33,372 nt of DNA from F1-60-MAGs104 sp964355975 (GTDB lineage: Bacteria; Planctomycetota; Phycisphaerae; Phycisphaerales; SM1A02), in assembly GCA_964355975.1 (NCBI GenBank), contig CAYHFW010000026.1, positions 1 to 33,372 of the forward strand, given 5' to 3'. Within the stretch, counting starts at the first letter, position 1. Each line of letters begins with the position of its first letter. Made by a program: the position numbers and the translations under genes. Shown piece by piece: positions 22,620-31,705 of this stretch. The notes beneath the pieces are model-generated. The model saw only the letters and a program-made list of their open reading frames with translations. It was not told the DNA's origin and did no database searches.

Positions 22620-25050
22620 CGGTGAGGCGCCGCGCGAAGAGTTCGCGCAAATCATGCCAGCGACCACCTCTGCGTGGCACGACTCGGCAACGACGCACGT
22701 CACAGGCAAGTCGGAGTATGTCGATGATCGCCCAATGCTGAAGGGTGAGTTGCACTGCGGTCTGATCTATAGCCCGCATGCACATGCTCGACTCGTGCGT
22801 CTTGAAACATCGGCAGCGCTTTGTGTGCCCGGGGTGATATGTGCGGTGACTGCTGCGGATGTTTCGCACAACATGTGGGGGAGCATTTTTCAGGATCAAC
22901 CACTCATCGCCGCTGGCGAAGTGCACTACGTCGGTGAGGTCGTCGCCGTCATTGGTGCCGAGTCGAAGGCAGCACTCGCGCGCGGACTCGCTGCGGTCGT
23001 GTGCGAGTGGGAGAAGTTGCCCGCGATTCAATCGATCGATGCAGCGATCGCCGCAAAGAGTTTTATTGGGTCAGAACGTGCGATCGCAGTGGGTGACGCA
23101 CCGGCGGCGCTCGCTCGCGCCCCTCACACAATCAGCGGCAGGCTTGAGATTGGCGGTGCCGATCACTTCTATCTCGAGAGCCAATCGTGTGTCGTCTATC
23201 CACGCGAAGATGGGCAACTCGAAGTGCACTCGTCGACGCAGCATCCAACTGAGACTCAGCATGTCGTCGCGCACGCATGTGGATTGCCGTTCAGTGATGT
23301 CGTGTGCATCGCGAAGCGGCTAGGTGGAGCGTTTGGTGGCAAAGAGTCACAGGCTGCTCCCATTGCCGCCTACGCAGCACTTGTGGCCAAGAAGAGCGGT
23401 CGAGCAGCTCGGCTCGTGCTCACGATGGACGATGACATGATCATCACTGGCAAGCGCAATCCATTTCAGATCGAGTATCGATGTGGATTCGATGCGAGCG
23501 GCAAGATTCTCGCGCTCGATGCAATGCTCCACAGCGATGGCGGTGCGTATGCCGATCTGTCGACGGCGATCATGGAGCGCGCGTTATTGCACTGCGACAA
23601 CGCATACGCCGTCGCCGATATGCGCGTGCGTGGGCAAGTCTGCCGCACGAATGTTCATCCGCACACGGCATTTCGTGGATTCGGCGGCCCCAAAGGAGTC
23701 GCGCTGATCGAGTCGATCATCGAAGATGTTGCGCGCGCAGTTGGTCGTGACGCGCTCGATGTGCGCACGTTGAACTGTTACTCGCCGTCGCAAGACACAA
23801 CGCACTATGGACAGCGCGTCGAAGACAATCACTTGCCGGCCCTCTTTGCGACGCTCGAGCAGCGATGCGCTTACCGAGCGCGGCGCGAAGAGGTTCGGGC
23901 ATTCAACGAGGCACGAGCGGCGACTGGCAGTCGCGCACTGCGCGGGCTCTCACTCACCGCCGTGAAGTTTGGCATCTCGTTCACCTCGCGGTTTCTCAAC
24001 CAGGGCAATGCGCTCGTGAATGTTCATCGCGATGGCACTGTGCAAGTCTCGACGGGTGCAGTTGAGATGGGGCAGGGGGTCAATGCCCGCATTGCGGCGG
24101 TCGTCGCCGAACAGTTTGGTCTGCCAACCACGAGCGTGCGCATCATGCCCACTTCGACCGAGAAGAATGCAAACACCTCGCCGACTGCTGCTTCGGTTGG
24201 CACCGACATCAACGCAAGCGCCGCGAAGGTCGCGTGCGATGCAATTCGCAGCCGACTCTCTGCGCTCGCGATTCAATTGCGCGCGTTGCCACCAGAGTCG
24301 TGGCCGAGCCGCACTTCAGGCCTTGGAACTTCGGAAGAGATCGTCTTGGATCGCCCCGCCGATCAGAGTGAGAGCGCGTCGTTCGCCGATGGACAAGTCA
24401 CAGTGCGCGACCGAACGAGCAAGGTCTTCACGATTGGGTTTGCAGAACTCGTTCGTGAGGCGTACCGAAGCCGAATCTCACTCAGCGACTACGGCTTCTA
24501 CACCACCCCCGATCTTGGATTCAACAAAGTCACTGGCAAGGGTCGTGCATTTCTCTACTTCACGCAGGGGGTCGCAGCAAGCGAAGTTGAGATCGACACT
24601 GATACAGGTGAGGTCAAGGTGCGCCGCGTCGACATCCTCATGGACCTCGGTCGACCAATCAATCACGCGCTCGACATGGGACAAGTGAAGGGAGGGTTCA
24701 TCCAGGGGATGGGTTGGTTGACTACCGAGCACTTGGTCTACGACGAGAATGGAAAGTTGATCACCCACTCTCCGAGCACATACAAGATTCCAAGCGTGCA
24801 CGACACTCCGCGCACTTTCAATGCAGGCCTGATTGCCAACGATGGCAACACGAAGAACATTCGTGCAACCAAGGCTGCTGGCGAGCCTCCGCTACTCCTG
24901 TCAATCTCTGTGTGGACCGCCATCCGCGACGCGCTGAGTTCAGTGCGCGGTGCACAACCTGAGTCGCTTGCGATCCCCGCAACTGCCGAGCGCGTCTTGC
25001 GGGCGCTCGCGCCAGAATCATTCGCTGAGTGGGATTCGCGCGATGCGTGA
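22612..25050 (+). CDS. xdhB: Xanthine dehydrogenase molybdopterin-binding subunit
   Basis: An 812-residue catalytic subunit. It has the N-terminal hammerhead domain (THVTGKSEYVDDRPM) and the molybdopterin-binding domain with GGAFGGKE (238-245), FRGFGGP (354-360) and the QGVNARIAAV loop. The active-site Glu is in KAAGEPPLLL (E758), where it acts as general base. The RGFGGP Arg is of the type that helps bind purines. GTG 22612 is preferred because a GAGG lies 6 nt upstream; GTG 22600 is also possible. The gene overlaps xdhA by 8 nt and xdhC by 8 nt. Length and motifs fit the XdhB of two-subunit bacterial enzymes. Purine specificity is a family inference; other hydroxylases of this family cannot be fully excluded. 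Confidence 0.95.
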   Translation: MADGEAPREEFAQIMPATTSAWHDSATTHVTGKSEYVDDRPMLKGELHCGLIYSPHAHARLVRLETSAALCVPGVICAVTAADVSHNMWGSIFQDQPLIAAGEVHYVGEVVAVIGAESKAALARGLAAVVCEWEKLPAIQSIDAAIAAKSFIGSERAIAVGDAPAALARAPHTISGRLEIGGADHFYLESQSCVVYPREDGQLEVHSSTQHPTETQHVVAHACGLPFSDVVCIAKRLGGAFGGKESQAAPIAAYAALVAKKSGRAARLVLTMDDDMIITGKRNPFQIEYRCGFDASGKILALDAMLHSDGGAYADLSTAIMERALLHCDNAYAVADMRVRGQVCRTNVHPHTAFRGFGGPKGVALIESIIEDVARAVGRDALDVRTLNCYSPSQDTTHYGQRVEDNHLPALFATLEQRCAYRARREEVRAFNEARAATGSRALRGLSLTAVKFGISFTSRFLNQGNALVNVHRDGTVQVSTGAVEMGQGVNARIAAVVAEQFGLPTTSVRIMPTSTEKNANTSPTAASVGTDINASAAKVACDAIRSRLSALAIQLRALPPESWPSRTSGLGTSEEIVLDRPADQSESASFADGQVTVRDRTSKVFTIGFAELVREAYRSRISLSDYGFYTTPDLGFNKVTGKGRAFLYFTQGVAASEVEIDTDTGEVKVRRVDILMDLGRPINHALDMGQVKGGFIQGMGWLTTEHLVYDENGKLITHSPSTYKIPSVHDTPRTFNAGLIANDGNTKNIRATKAAGEPPLLLSISVWTAIRDALSSVRGAQPESLAIPATAERVLRALAPESFAEWDSRDA

Positions 25051-25852
25051 GTACCTCGAACAAGCCACCGCTCTCGCGCAGCGCGCAAGAGTCTTTGTGA
25101 CGGTCACGCTCGTTGGTGTTGAGGGTCATGTTCCACAGAATGTCGGCGCCAAAGCGATCGTCACACAGGGCGGGTTGTCGTGGGGAACGGTTGGCGGAGG
25201 TCGACTCGAGGCGCGTGCGATCTCGCATGCGCAAGAGATGATCGCGGGTGAGGCGCATGGCGATCGTGGGCTGCGCCCAGTCGAGCCCGAACTGGTGCGT
25301 TATGAGTTGAGTCGCGACCTCAACATGGTGTGCGGCGGCGCTGCAATACTCTTCTACGAGATGTCCGCTCAGACCCGTTGGAACATCGCAGTCTTTGGCG
25401 CTGGCCATGTCGCACAAGCGACTGTCGCGCTTTTGTCCACACTCGATTGCAATCTCACCTGCATTGATCCTCGGCCAGAGTGGCTCGAGCGAATTGCCGA
25501 GCAGCCAAACGTGCGCAAGGTGCTCGTTGCCGAGTCTGCCCAGGCGGTTGCGACTCTGCCGGCGGCGACGTTTTATCTCTGTCTCTCGCAAGGGCACGCA
25601 ACCGACTTGCCAATCGTGCGCGAGATCATGCGGCGCAACGACGCAGCGTTCGTCGGAGTCATCGGCAGTGAGCCAAAGGCACGCACCCTTCGAGCTGCAC
25701 TCTTGAAGGATGGGTGCACAGAGTCAGCAGTCGCGGCGATCCACTGCCCAGTCGGACTACCCATCGGATCGAATTCTCCAGCCGAAATCGCAGTCAGCAT
25801 CGCCGCCCAACTCTTGCAAGAACGCGATCGAACGTGTGTGGGGGCCCAATGA
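25043..25852 (+). CDS. xdhC: XdhC-type molybdenum cofactor chaperone
   Basis: A 269-residue accessory protein that in the known family binds molybdopterin, supports its sulfuration and inserts it into XdhB. The N-terminal XdhC/CoxI segment (VEGHVPQNVGAKAIV, GTVGGGRLEARA) is followed by a Rossmann-type C-terminal domain with VFGAGHVAQATVALL and a CIDPRPEWLE strand end. ATG 25043 lies 8 nt inside the end of xdhB and removes an unrelated N-terminal extension. The stop overlaps fdhD by ATGA. Its position directly after xdhAB supports a dedicated role. Confidence 0.94.
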   Translation: MREYLEQATALAQRARVFVTVTLVGVEGHVPQNVGAKAIVTQGGLSWGTVGGGRLEARAISHAQEMIAGEAHGDRGLRPVEPELVRYELSRDLNMVCGGAAILFYEMSAQTRWNIAVFGAGHVAQATVALLSTLDCNLTCIDPRPEWLERIAEQPNVRKVLVAESAQAVATLPAATFYLCLSQGHATDLPIVREIMRRNDAAFVGVIGSEPKARTLRAALLKDGCTESAVAAIHCPVGLPIGSNSPAEIAVSIAAQLLQERDRTCVGAQ

Positions 25853-26721
25853 GCGTCTCGCAAGAGAGTGATCGCGTAACTCAGTGTGCTTCTGCCGCGG
25901 TCACGCGCGTCGACGGCGAGGCGGTGCGCGAGTTCGTCGATCACCTCGCAATTGAAGAGCCACTCGAGATTCGAGTTGCTGCGCTCGATTCTGGTGCGCG
26001 GCGCACGAGAAGCATTTCGATCACGATGCGCACCCCTGGCCACGACAGCGAACTCGCAGCGGGATTTCTTTTCACTGAGGGAATCCTTCGGTCGCCACTC
26101 GACATCGCAGAGATCGTTGGATTCGGTCCAGAGACCGGCGCACACAAGGGGCAAAACACCGTCGAGGTGCGCTTGCATGATCACGCGGTGGTCGCGTGGC
26201 CCAAACTCGACCGGCACTTCTATTCGACCTCAAGTTGTGGAGTCTGCGGCAAGGCCTCTCTTGATGCGCTCGAGGTGCCAGGATTGCGCCCCGTGAGCCG
26301 TGATGGATTGCAGGTCGCCGCTGCAGAGATTCACTCGCTGCAAGAGAAGGTGCGCGCACATCAAGAGACGTTTGAACTGACGGGTGGACTGCACGGCGCC
26401 GCGCTCTTCAACAGTGCGGGCGAACTACTCGCTCTGCGCGAAGATGTTGGACGGCACAACGCCGTCGACAAGTTGCTCGGCAGTGAATTCATGGCGGGTT
26501 CGACTCCGCTGAGCGATCGCGTGCTCTTCTTGAGTGGCCGCGCGAGTTTCGAGCTCATTCAAAAAGCTCTCGTCGCTGGAATCGCAATGGTCGTGGCGGT
26601 GGGCGCTCCATCGAGCCTCGCAGTCGAACTTGCCAAGCGGTTCGACATGACGCTCATCGGATTCGTGCGCGATGGACGCTTCAATATCTACAGCGGCGCA
26701 TGGCGGGTCGTGGTGCAATGA
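25849..26721 (+). CDS. fdhD: Formate dehydrogenase accessory sulfurtransferase FdhD
   Basis: A 290-residue FdhD. In the known family it passes sulfur from the IscS desulfurase to the bis-MGD molybdenum cofactor of formate dehydrogenases. The conserved TSSCGVCGK motif has C130 and C133, the sulfur-transfer cysteines. ITMRTPGHDSELAAGFLFTEGI and REDVGRHNAVDKLLG are further strong FdhD signatures. ATG 25849 overlaps the xdhC stop, and the stop overlaps the next gene, a molybdoenzyme of exactly the class FdhD serves. The pairing within one operon is therefore functionally coherent. No anomaly is seen. Confidence 0.96.
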   Translation: MSVSQESDRVTQCASAAVTRVDGEAVREFVDHLAIEEPLEIRVAALDSGARRTRSISITMRTPGHDSELAAGFLFTEGILRSPLDIAEIVGFGPETGAHKGQNTVEVRLHDHAVVAWPKLDRHFYSTSSCGVCGKASLDALEVPGLRPVSRDGLQVAAAEIHSLQEKVRAHQETFELTGGLHGAALFNSAGELLALREDVGRHNAVDKLLGSEFMAGSTPLSDRVLFLSGRASFELIQKALVAGIAMVVAVGAPSSLAVELAKRFDMTLIGFVRDGRFNIYSGAWRVVVQ

Positions 26722-29000
26722 GCCGTACGCGACGCCCCGCATCGCTTCCTCCCGAAGTGCTCGATGCGAATCTGCGCGTGACTGCCCCGGCAGAATCCGC
26801 TGGGGGTCCCACGGCGGTGAAGGTCGGGTTGACGGCTTCTGTTACGCAGATGGGAGTGGCGCGAGCGGTTTCTGCGCTGCTTGATGTGAATCAGAAAACA
26901 GGATTCGATTGCCCAGGATGTGCATGGCCCGACCCCGACGATCGCCGTTCGGTCGCTGAGTTCTGCGAAAACGGCGCGAAAGCCGTCGCAGAAGAGGGCA
27001 CCCGCGCACGAATGACCCCAGAGAAGTTCGCTGCCCACTCAGTCGAAGAATTGTCGCAGCAGAGCGATCTTTGGCTCGGGCAGCAAGGTCGCTTGACCCA
27101 TCCGATGTATCTCGCGGCAGATGCCACGCATTACCAACCGATCTCATGGCCTGACGCGTTTGAAAAAATCGCTCACCATTTGAAAGCCATGGCATCCCCA
27201 GATGATGGGGTGTTCTACACGTCAGGCCGCACAAGTAACGAAGCGGCGTTTCTTTATCAGTTGTTCGTGCGCCTGTTGGGCACCAACAATCTTCCCGACT
27301 GCTCGAATATGTGCCACGAGTCGAGCGGTTACGCGATGACGCAGGCGATCGGTACCGGCAAGGGAACAGTCTCTCTGCGTGACTTTGACTCTGCCGATTG
27401 CATCGTCGTCATCGGGCAAAATCCGGGCACCAACCATCCACGCATGTTGCGCACTCTGCAAGATGCCGCGCGCAGAGGATGCAAGATCATCAGTATCAAC
27501 CCGCTTGCCGAAGCAGGTCTCAAGCGCTTTCGTCATCCACAAGAGTTGTCAGGCGTTTTCGGAAACGGAACGCAACTCGCGACGACCCATCTGCCAGTCC
27601 GAATCAACGGAGACGTCGCGCTTCTCAAGGGAATTCAGAAAGTCATCGTTCAAGAGCATGCGCACGTTCTCGACCGCGCCTTCATCGCCGCACAGACCGA
27701 CGGATTCGACGCATTCTCGCGCGATTTGCAGAGCCAGCCATGGGACGAGATCGTCGCCTCGTCGGGCATCGCCGAGTCTGACATTCGCGAAGTCGCCAGC
27801 GTGATCGCTGGCAGCAAGGCGATGATTTGCTGCTGGGCGATGGGCGTGACACAACACCAGAACGCCGTTGCGAACATTCAAGAGATCATCAACCTTCTGC
27901 TGCTCGGCGGACACTTTGGACGCCCCGGCGCAGGAGCCTGCCCCGTGCGCGGGCACAGCAATGTGCAGGGCGATCGAACCATGGGAATCTGGGAACGACC
28001 TACGCCAGAGTTTCTTCGCAGGCTTGGCAGCGAGTTTGAATTCTCGCCGCCCTGCGCGCCAGGCTTCAACACGGTCGAGGCGATCGAAGCCATGCACGCT
28101 GGCAAAGTGAAAGTCTTCTTCGCACTCGGCGGCAATTTCTTGAGCGCCGCACCCGACACTGCTTACACCGCAGAAGCGATTCAGCGATGCGAGTTGACCG
28201 TGCAAGTCTCGACGAAGTTGAACCGCTCGCACTTGATCACAGGATCGCACGCACTCATCTTGCCTTGTCTTGGCCGCACCGAGCGCGACATGCAATCGAC
28301 GGGGGCACAGTTTGTCAGCGTTGAAAACTCGATGGGGGTCGTGCACTCATCGCAGGGAAGACTCGATCCAGCCTCGCCGCACTTGATGAGCGAGCCTGCG
28401 ATTGTCGCGGCGCTCGCGCAGGCAACGCTCGGCAGCGATTGGTCGCCGTACGTTGCAAACTATGACGCCATTCGCGAACGCATCGCGCGGGTGATTCCGG
28501 GATTCGACGATCTGAACACACGCATTCGACAACCCAACGGCTTCGAGTTGCCGCACGCGGTGCGCGATCGCAGAGAGTTTCTCACGCCGAGCGGCAGGGC
28601 GCAGTTCACCGTGCATGCCATTGCACCAATGAACATCGCGCAGGGTCAGTTCGTGCTGACGACGATTCGTTCGCACGATCAATACAACACGACGATTTAC
28701 GGCCTCGACGATCGCTATCGAGGCATCCATCAGGGACGGCGCGTCGTATTCATGAACTCAATTGACATTGCCGCGCAGCAGTTCGCTGCGGGCGATGCGG
28801 TCGACATCGTGAGCCACCACCAGGGCATTCAGCGCCGCGCAAAGAACTTTCGCCTCGTCGCCTACGACATTCCCCGTGGATGCGCTGCGAGTTACTTTCC
28901 TGAGACGAATGTGCTCGTTCCACTCGAGAGCGTCGCCGAGTTCAGCCACACCCCCACATCGAAATCGCTGGTCGTCACAATCGAACGGGCATCTCGTTGA
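26718..29000 (+). CDS. FdhF/YdeP-family molybdopterin (bis-MGD) oxidoreductase
   Basis: A 760-residue oxidoreductase of the formate dehydrogenase-like YdeP branch. Near the N-terminus NQKTGFDCPGCAWPD has C65-x2-C68, with a further Cys at 83, candidate ligands for an iron-sulfur cluster. C199 in NMCHESSG aligns by eye with the Mo-ligating selenocysteine/cysteine of formate dehydrogenase. VVIGQNPGTNHPRML and FFALGGNFLSAAPDT match the molybdopterin-binding domains. The C-terminal MopB domain contains NTTIYGLDDRYRGIHQGRR. Full length with no internal stop. Members of this branch have uncertain substrates; E. coli YdeP is linked to acid resistance. It overlaps fdhD and the permease gene by 4 nt each. 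Whether it oxidises formate cannot be told. Confidence 0.92.
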   Translation: MSRTRRPASLPPEVLDANLRVTAPAESAGGPTAVKVGLTASVTQMGVARAVSALLDVNQKTGFDCPGCAWPDPDDRRSVAEFCENGAKAVAEEGTRARMTPEKFAAHSVEELSQQSDLWLGQQGRLTHPMYLAADATHYQPISWPDAFEKIAHHLKAMASPDDGVFYTSGRTSNEAAFLYQLFVRLLGTNNLPDCSNMCHESSGYAMTQAIGTGKGTVSLRDFDSADCIVVIGQNPGTNHPRMLRTLQDAARRGCKIISINPLAEAGLKRFRHPQELSGVFGNGTQLATTHLPVRINGDVALLKGIQKVIVQEHAHVLDRAFIAAQTDGFDAFSRDLQSQPWDEIVASSGIAESDIREVASVIAGSKAMICCWAMGVTQHQNAVANIQEIINLLLLGGHFGRPGAGACPVRGHSNVQGDRTMGIWERPTPEFLRRLGSEFEFSPPCAPGFNTVEAIEAMHAGKVKVFFALGGNFLSAAPDTAYTAEAIQRCELTVQVSTKLNRSHLITGSHALILPCLGRTERDMQSTGAQFVSVENSMGVVHSSQGRLDPASPHLMSEPAIVAALAQATLGSDWSPYVANYDAIRERIARVIPGFDDLNTRIRQPNGFELPHAVRDRREFLTPSGRAQFTVHAIAPMNIAQGQFVLTTIRSHDQYNTTIYGLDDRYRGIHQGRRVVFMNSIDIAAQQFAAGDAVDIVSHHQGIQRRAKNFRLVAYDIPRGCAASYFPETNVLVPLESVAEFSHTPTSKSLVVTIERASR

Positions 29001-29731
29001 CCGGTATCGAAGTCGCCATCCTCGTCGCACTCGTCGGTGTGATGGCTGCTCTCTATGCGAGCGTTGGCCACGGCGGCGCATCGGGCTACCTCGCGGTGAT
29101 GGCGCTGGTGGGGGTGAGTGCGATCGTCATGCGACCCTCAGCGCTCATCTTGAATGTGCTCGTTGCAACGATCGCGACGATTGCATTCGTCCGCGCAGGT
29201 CACTTTCGCTTCTCTCTGCTTTGGCCCTTTCTCGTCACATCTCTTCCATGTGCATACTTGGCTGGATCACACTCGATTGGCGATCCAACATTCAAACGGC
29301 TCGTCGCCGCAACCCTTGTGGTCGCGGCGGCCCGCATGTTCATGCCCGCGCGCGAAGCCGCCATTCGCCCCCTCTCAAAGCCAATCGCTGCACTCGCTGG
29401 CGCACTGATCGGGGCTCTTTCTGGACTCGTCGGCGTCGGCGGCGGCATCTTGCTCACTCCGCTGATGGTGCTTTGCAGGTGGGCCACTCCGCGTGAAGCA
29501 GCGGCAGTCTCTGCTCCCTTCATTCTTTTCAATTCGGTCGCCGGGCTCGCTGGGCTCTTCTCGATCGGATTCACCGTCGATCCGTGGCTCTGGTTCGCTG
29601 CACTCGCCGCGATTGTCGGCGGAGCCGTTGGCGCCCGCTGGAGTGTTCGCAGCGCATCACAACTCTGGCTCAGGCGAGCGCTCGGTTTGGTGCTGCTTAC
29701 CGCAGCGTTCAAGTTCGTTGTGACGAGTTGA
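28997..29731 (+). CDS. TauE/SafE-family membrane permease
   Basis: A 244-residue integral membrane protein with about seven to eight hydrophobic segments. It has the two glycine-rich motifs of the TauE/SafE (TSUP) family: ASVGHGGASGYLAVMAL near the N-terminus and GLVGVGGGILLTPLMVL in the middle. Family members are thought to move sulfite, sulfonates or other organic anions. The TTG start overlaps the preceding stop (TTGA), so it belongs to the xdh operon. The likely cargo may be an anion made or used by the molybdoenzymes, for instance formate, sulfite or a purine product, but this is only a guess. A terminator-like hairpin lies 52 nt downstream. Confidence 0.9.
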   Translation: MTGIEVAILVALVGVMAALYASVGHGGASGYLAVMALVGVSAIVMRPSALILNVLVATIATIAFVRAGHFRFSLLWPFLVTSLPCAYLAGSHSIGDPTFKRLVAATLVVAAARMFMPAREAAIRPLSKPIAALAGALIGALSGLVGVGGGILLTPLMVLCRWATPREAAAVSAPFILFNSVAGLAGLFSIGFTVDPWLWFAALAAIVGGAVGARWSVRSASQLWLRRALGLVLLTAAFKFVVTS

Positions 29732-29783
29732 CCGGATTGCAGCGCTGTGGCGGCGGCTGCGATTTTCGTGACGCACCAATGAA

Positions 29784-29813
29784 AAGCCCCTCGACTGGCT
29801 GGCCGAGGGGCTT
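29784..29813. terminator. Bidirectional terminator-like hairpin between convergent genes
   Basis: A perfect 10-bp stem (aagcccctcg at 29784-29793 with cgaggggctt at 29804-29813) encloses a 10-nt loop. It sits between the plus-strand permease (ends 29731) and the minus-strand dockerin-like gene (ends 29845). The T tracts on both sides are short, so termination strength is uncertain. Confidence 0.7.
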
Positions 29814-29844
29814 GTTGCATATCAGAGAAAACGAAGAACCAAAC

Positions 29845-31419
29845 TTATGGGCAGACGCCCCAACCGCTGAGCAGCGTCGCAAGATCGCTACCAGAGGTGT
29901 CGCCATCTCCGTCGATGTCGCCGCCTGGAGTCGCCCATGCTGAGAGCAGGGTGGCCAAGTCAGCGCCGTCTCGGTTTCCACTCATGTCATAGTCGCCTGG
30001 GCAGGGTTGCGATTGTGGCGGTCCGTCGATATTGAGCGTTCCAGTCACCAGCACAGTGGCGCTATAAGAACCCGCCACGATGTAGTACTCGGTGCCTGCG
30101 ACCAAATCTTGGGTCAGTGGGAATCCTGCGAAGGTGCCTGTCGCACCGCCGTTGGTCGCATCAATGATGCTCCCCAGGCTCGTCGCCCCGCCCAAGCAAT
30201 TCGGCGCGTCGTCGTTGTATGCGATCGTCGCGAAAGTTGCGCCGATCGAAGGACAAGCCACTCCGATCGCCATCATGGTGTCACCAGTCGCGCCACAAGT
30301 TCTGAAGCTATATGCGCCAGTTGCTCCTGGGGTGAAGGTGAACCAAGTCGAACGCTGAATGGTCGCCGTCGCTGTTGCCGCCGCGTCGCTCTGCACGACC
30401 TGTGGGGTCGTTGATGCTGAGTCATCAAAGATGTTGTCGCCAAAGACTGCAGCAACCGCACTCGTGCATGCTGGAAGTGGTGGACCACCGACAGCGATGC
30501 CGATTGGTGATGTGAGCACTGTTGAAGCAGCTGCTCCACCAACAACGAGGTACACGGTCTGGCCGCTTGTCAAAGCGAGACCCGCTTGGCAAGCACCCGT
30601 TCCAGCGCTGCAATTCAGCACCGCCGAGCCTGCTGCGCAGCCATCGAGTACTGCAACGCTTGCTTCTGCTGTTGCGCACGCGCTGAAGCTGTAGGCGCCA
30701 TCGGCTGGAGCCACGAACTTGAAGTAGTTGGCCTTGTAAGCCACACCGCAAGATCCGAGGTCGAGATCAGTCGCAGTCGTCAGGTTGAGCGGAAGGTTGT
30801 TGTTGCCAATTGCCGCAACTGGATTGAACGCGCCGCAAGGGTCATAGGCTGGTGGTGGACCGCCGCCAGATCCTGCGCGCACGCCAGTCGCTGGAATGTT
30901 GTCATACGCGTAGTCAACGATTGTGCGCGTGGCTGCATTTGCGCCAATCGCCAAGCGAAGCCATCCGTAGTGCAACAGTCCGTCGGCACCGTTGAACTTA
31001 AAGCCGAAGACGCCCTCTGCGTTGGCAGACCACTGACCAACGAGTGTTCCGATGGTCGCGCTCGAGCTTCCGTAGAAGAACGAAGCTGCATCAATTGATG
31101 TGTCTGCGTCGAGAAGTGTTCTTGCAGTGCTCGTTCCAGCGCCTGGATTGCGCATGTAACTCGTACCAGTCGCTGCGAACAGCGACACAGCAGTAGTGCT
31201 GGTTCCGTACGGATTGACATCCCAGCCTGGAACGGCTGCGGCTGAAGAACTGAACACGCCCGTTTCAACGTTGAGGTATGTACCGTCGATGTTGGCTGGA
31301 ACGACGATGTTCACGACACCGCTGTAGACAACGTCTGCATTCGCTTGCGCGGCAACAACGCTGGCCGCAGCTGCAGTGCAGAGTGCAAAGTGGTTTCGAA
31401 GACGACTTGTTTGGCTCAT
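29845..31419 (-). CDS. Secreted protein with pre-peptidase-like domains and dockerin-like C-terminus
   Basis: A 524-residue exported protein. ATG 31419 begins a signal peptide (MSQTSRLRNHFALCTAAAAS, cut after ANA); an upstream in-frame codon at 31497 adds a Cys/Arg-rich stretch and is rejected. A GGAG lies about 9 nt before this ATG. The first domain (about 30-185, with VFGFKFNGADGLLHYGWLRL) resembles a beta-sandwich seen in surface proteins of other bacteria. Two related beta domains follow (YFKFVAPADGAYSFSACA and STWFTFTPGATGAYSFRTC), like pre-peptidase C-terminal modules. The end holds two dockerin-like repeats (DYDMSGNRDGADLATLLSAW and DIDGDGDTSGSDLATLLSGW). There is no enzyme motif. It shares its end type with the two other secreted proteins here, suggesting a common surface or sorting function. 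Confidence 0.85.
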   Translation of the reverse strand: MSQTSRLRNHFALCTAAAASVVAAQANADVVYSGVVNIVVPANIDGTYLNVETGVFSSSAAAVPGWDVNPYGTSTTAVSLFAATGTSYMRNPGAGTSTARTLLDADTSIDAASFFYGSSSATIGTLVGQWSANAEGVFGFKFNGADGLLHYGWLRLAIGANAATRTIVDYAYDNIPATGVRAGSGGGPPPAYDPCGAFNPVAAIGNNNLPLNLTTATDLDLGSCGVAYKANYFKFVAPADGAYSFSACATAEASVAVLDGCAAGSAVLNCSAGTGACQAGLALTSGQTVYLVVGGAAASTVLTSPIGIAVGGPPLPACTSAVAAVFGDNIFDDSASTTPQVVQSDAAATATATIQRSTWFTFTPGATGAYSFRTCGATGDTMMAIGVACPSIGATFATIAYNDDAPNCLGGATSLGSIIDATNGGATGTFAGFPLTQDLVAGTEYYIVAGSYSATVLVTGTLNIDGPPQSQPCPGDYDMSGNRDGADLATLLSAWATPGGDIDGDGDTSGSDLATLLSGWGVCP

Positions 31420-31704
31420 TTGAGAAGACTCCACTAGGAAAATTTGTTCGAACGATCGGCAGCAACCTCGCCCGGGGGCGAAGCGACCACCCTGCACATG
31501 CAGAGTGGCGTCGGGTCAACATAACCCCGCACAAACCAAAATCAAATGAACCGGAACAAAAGGGGGATTCCGGTTGGTTTGCTGGGTGGTGGTGAGCGCT
31601 CCGAGTGCAATCGAGTCAAGTCAGCGAGAAGCAAAGGATGCGACTTTGCAAAAAAACAGCCAATTATTGCGATCTCGCGCAACAGAACGCGTTCGCCCGC
31701 GTTC
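31420..31704. other. Intergenic region between arsM and the third dockerin-like gene
   Basis: No gene is supported here. The region holds two hairpins annotated separately and an A7 run at 31650-31656. The promoter of the minus-strand dockerin-like gene must lie here but no convincing hexamer pair was found. Confidence 0.5.
31549..31575 (-). terminator. Possible terminator hairpin downstream of arsM
   Basis: AACCGGAA (31549-31556) and TTCCGGTT (31568-31575) form a perfect 8-bp stem with an 11-nt loop. Read on the minus strand it is followed by a T-rich stretch (TTCATTTGATTTTGG). It lies 130 nt past the arsM stop, so an operator for the next gene is an alternative. Confidence 0.4.
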
Positions 31705-31705
31705 T
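31684..31705 (-). terminator. Hairpin at the arsM stop codon
   Basis: AGAACGCG (31684-31691) pairs with CGCGTTCT (31698-31705) around a 6-nt loop, touching the TAA stop of arsM. No T tract follows at once; a run of seven T on the minus strand lies about 30 nt further on. It may stabilise the mRNA end or act as a weak terminator. Confidence 0.4.

Noticed and set aside
26718..29000. Selenocysteine-containing formate dehydrogenase
   Set aside because: No in-frame TGA exists; the position aligned by eye with selenocysteine is a normal Cys codon (residue 199).
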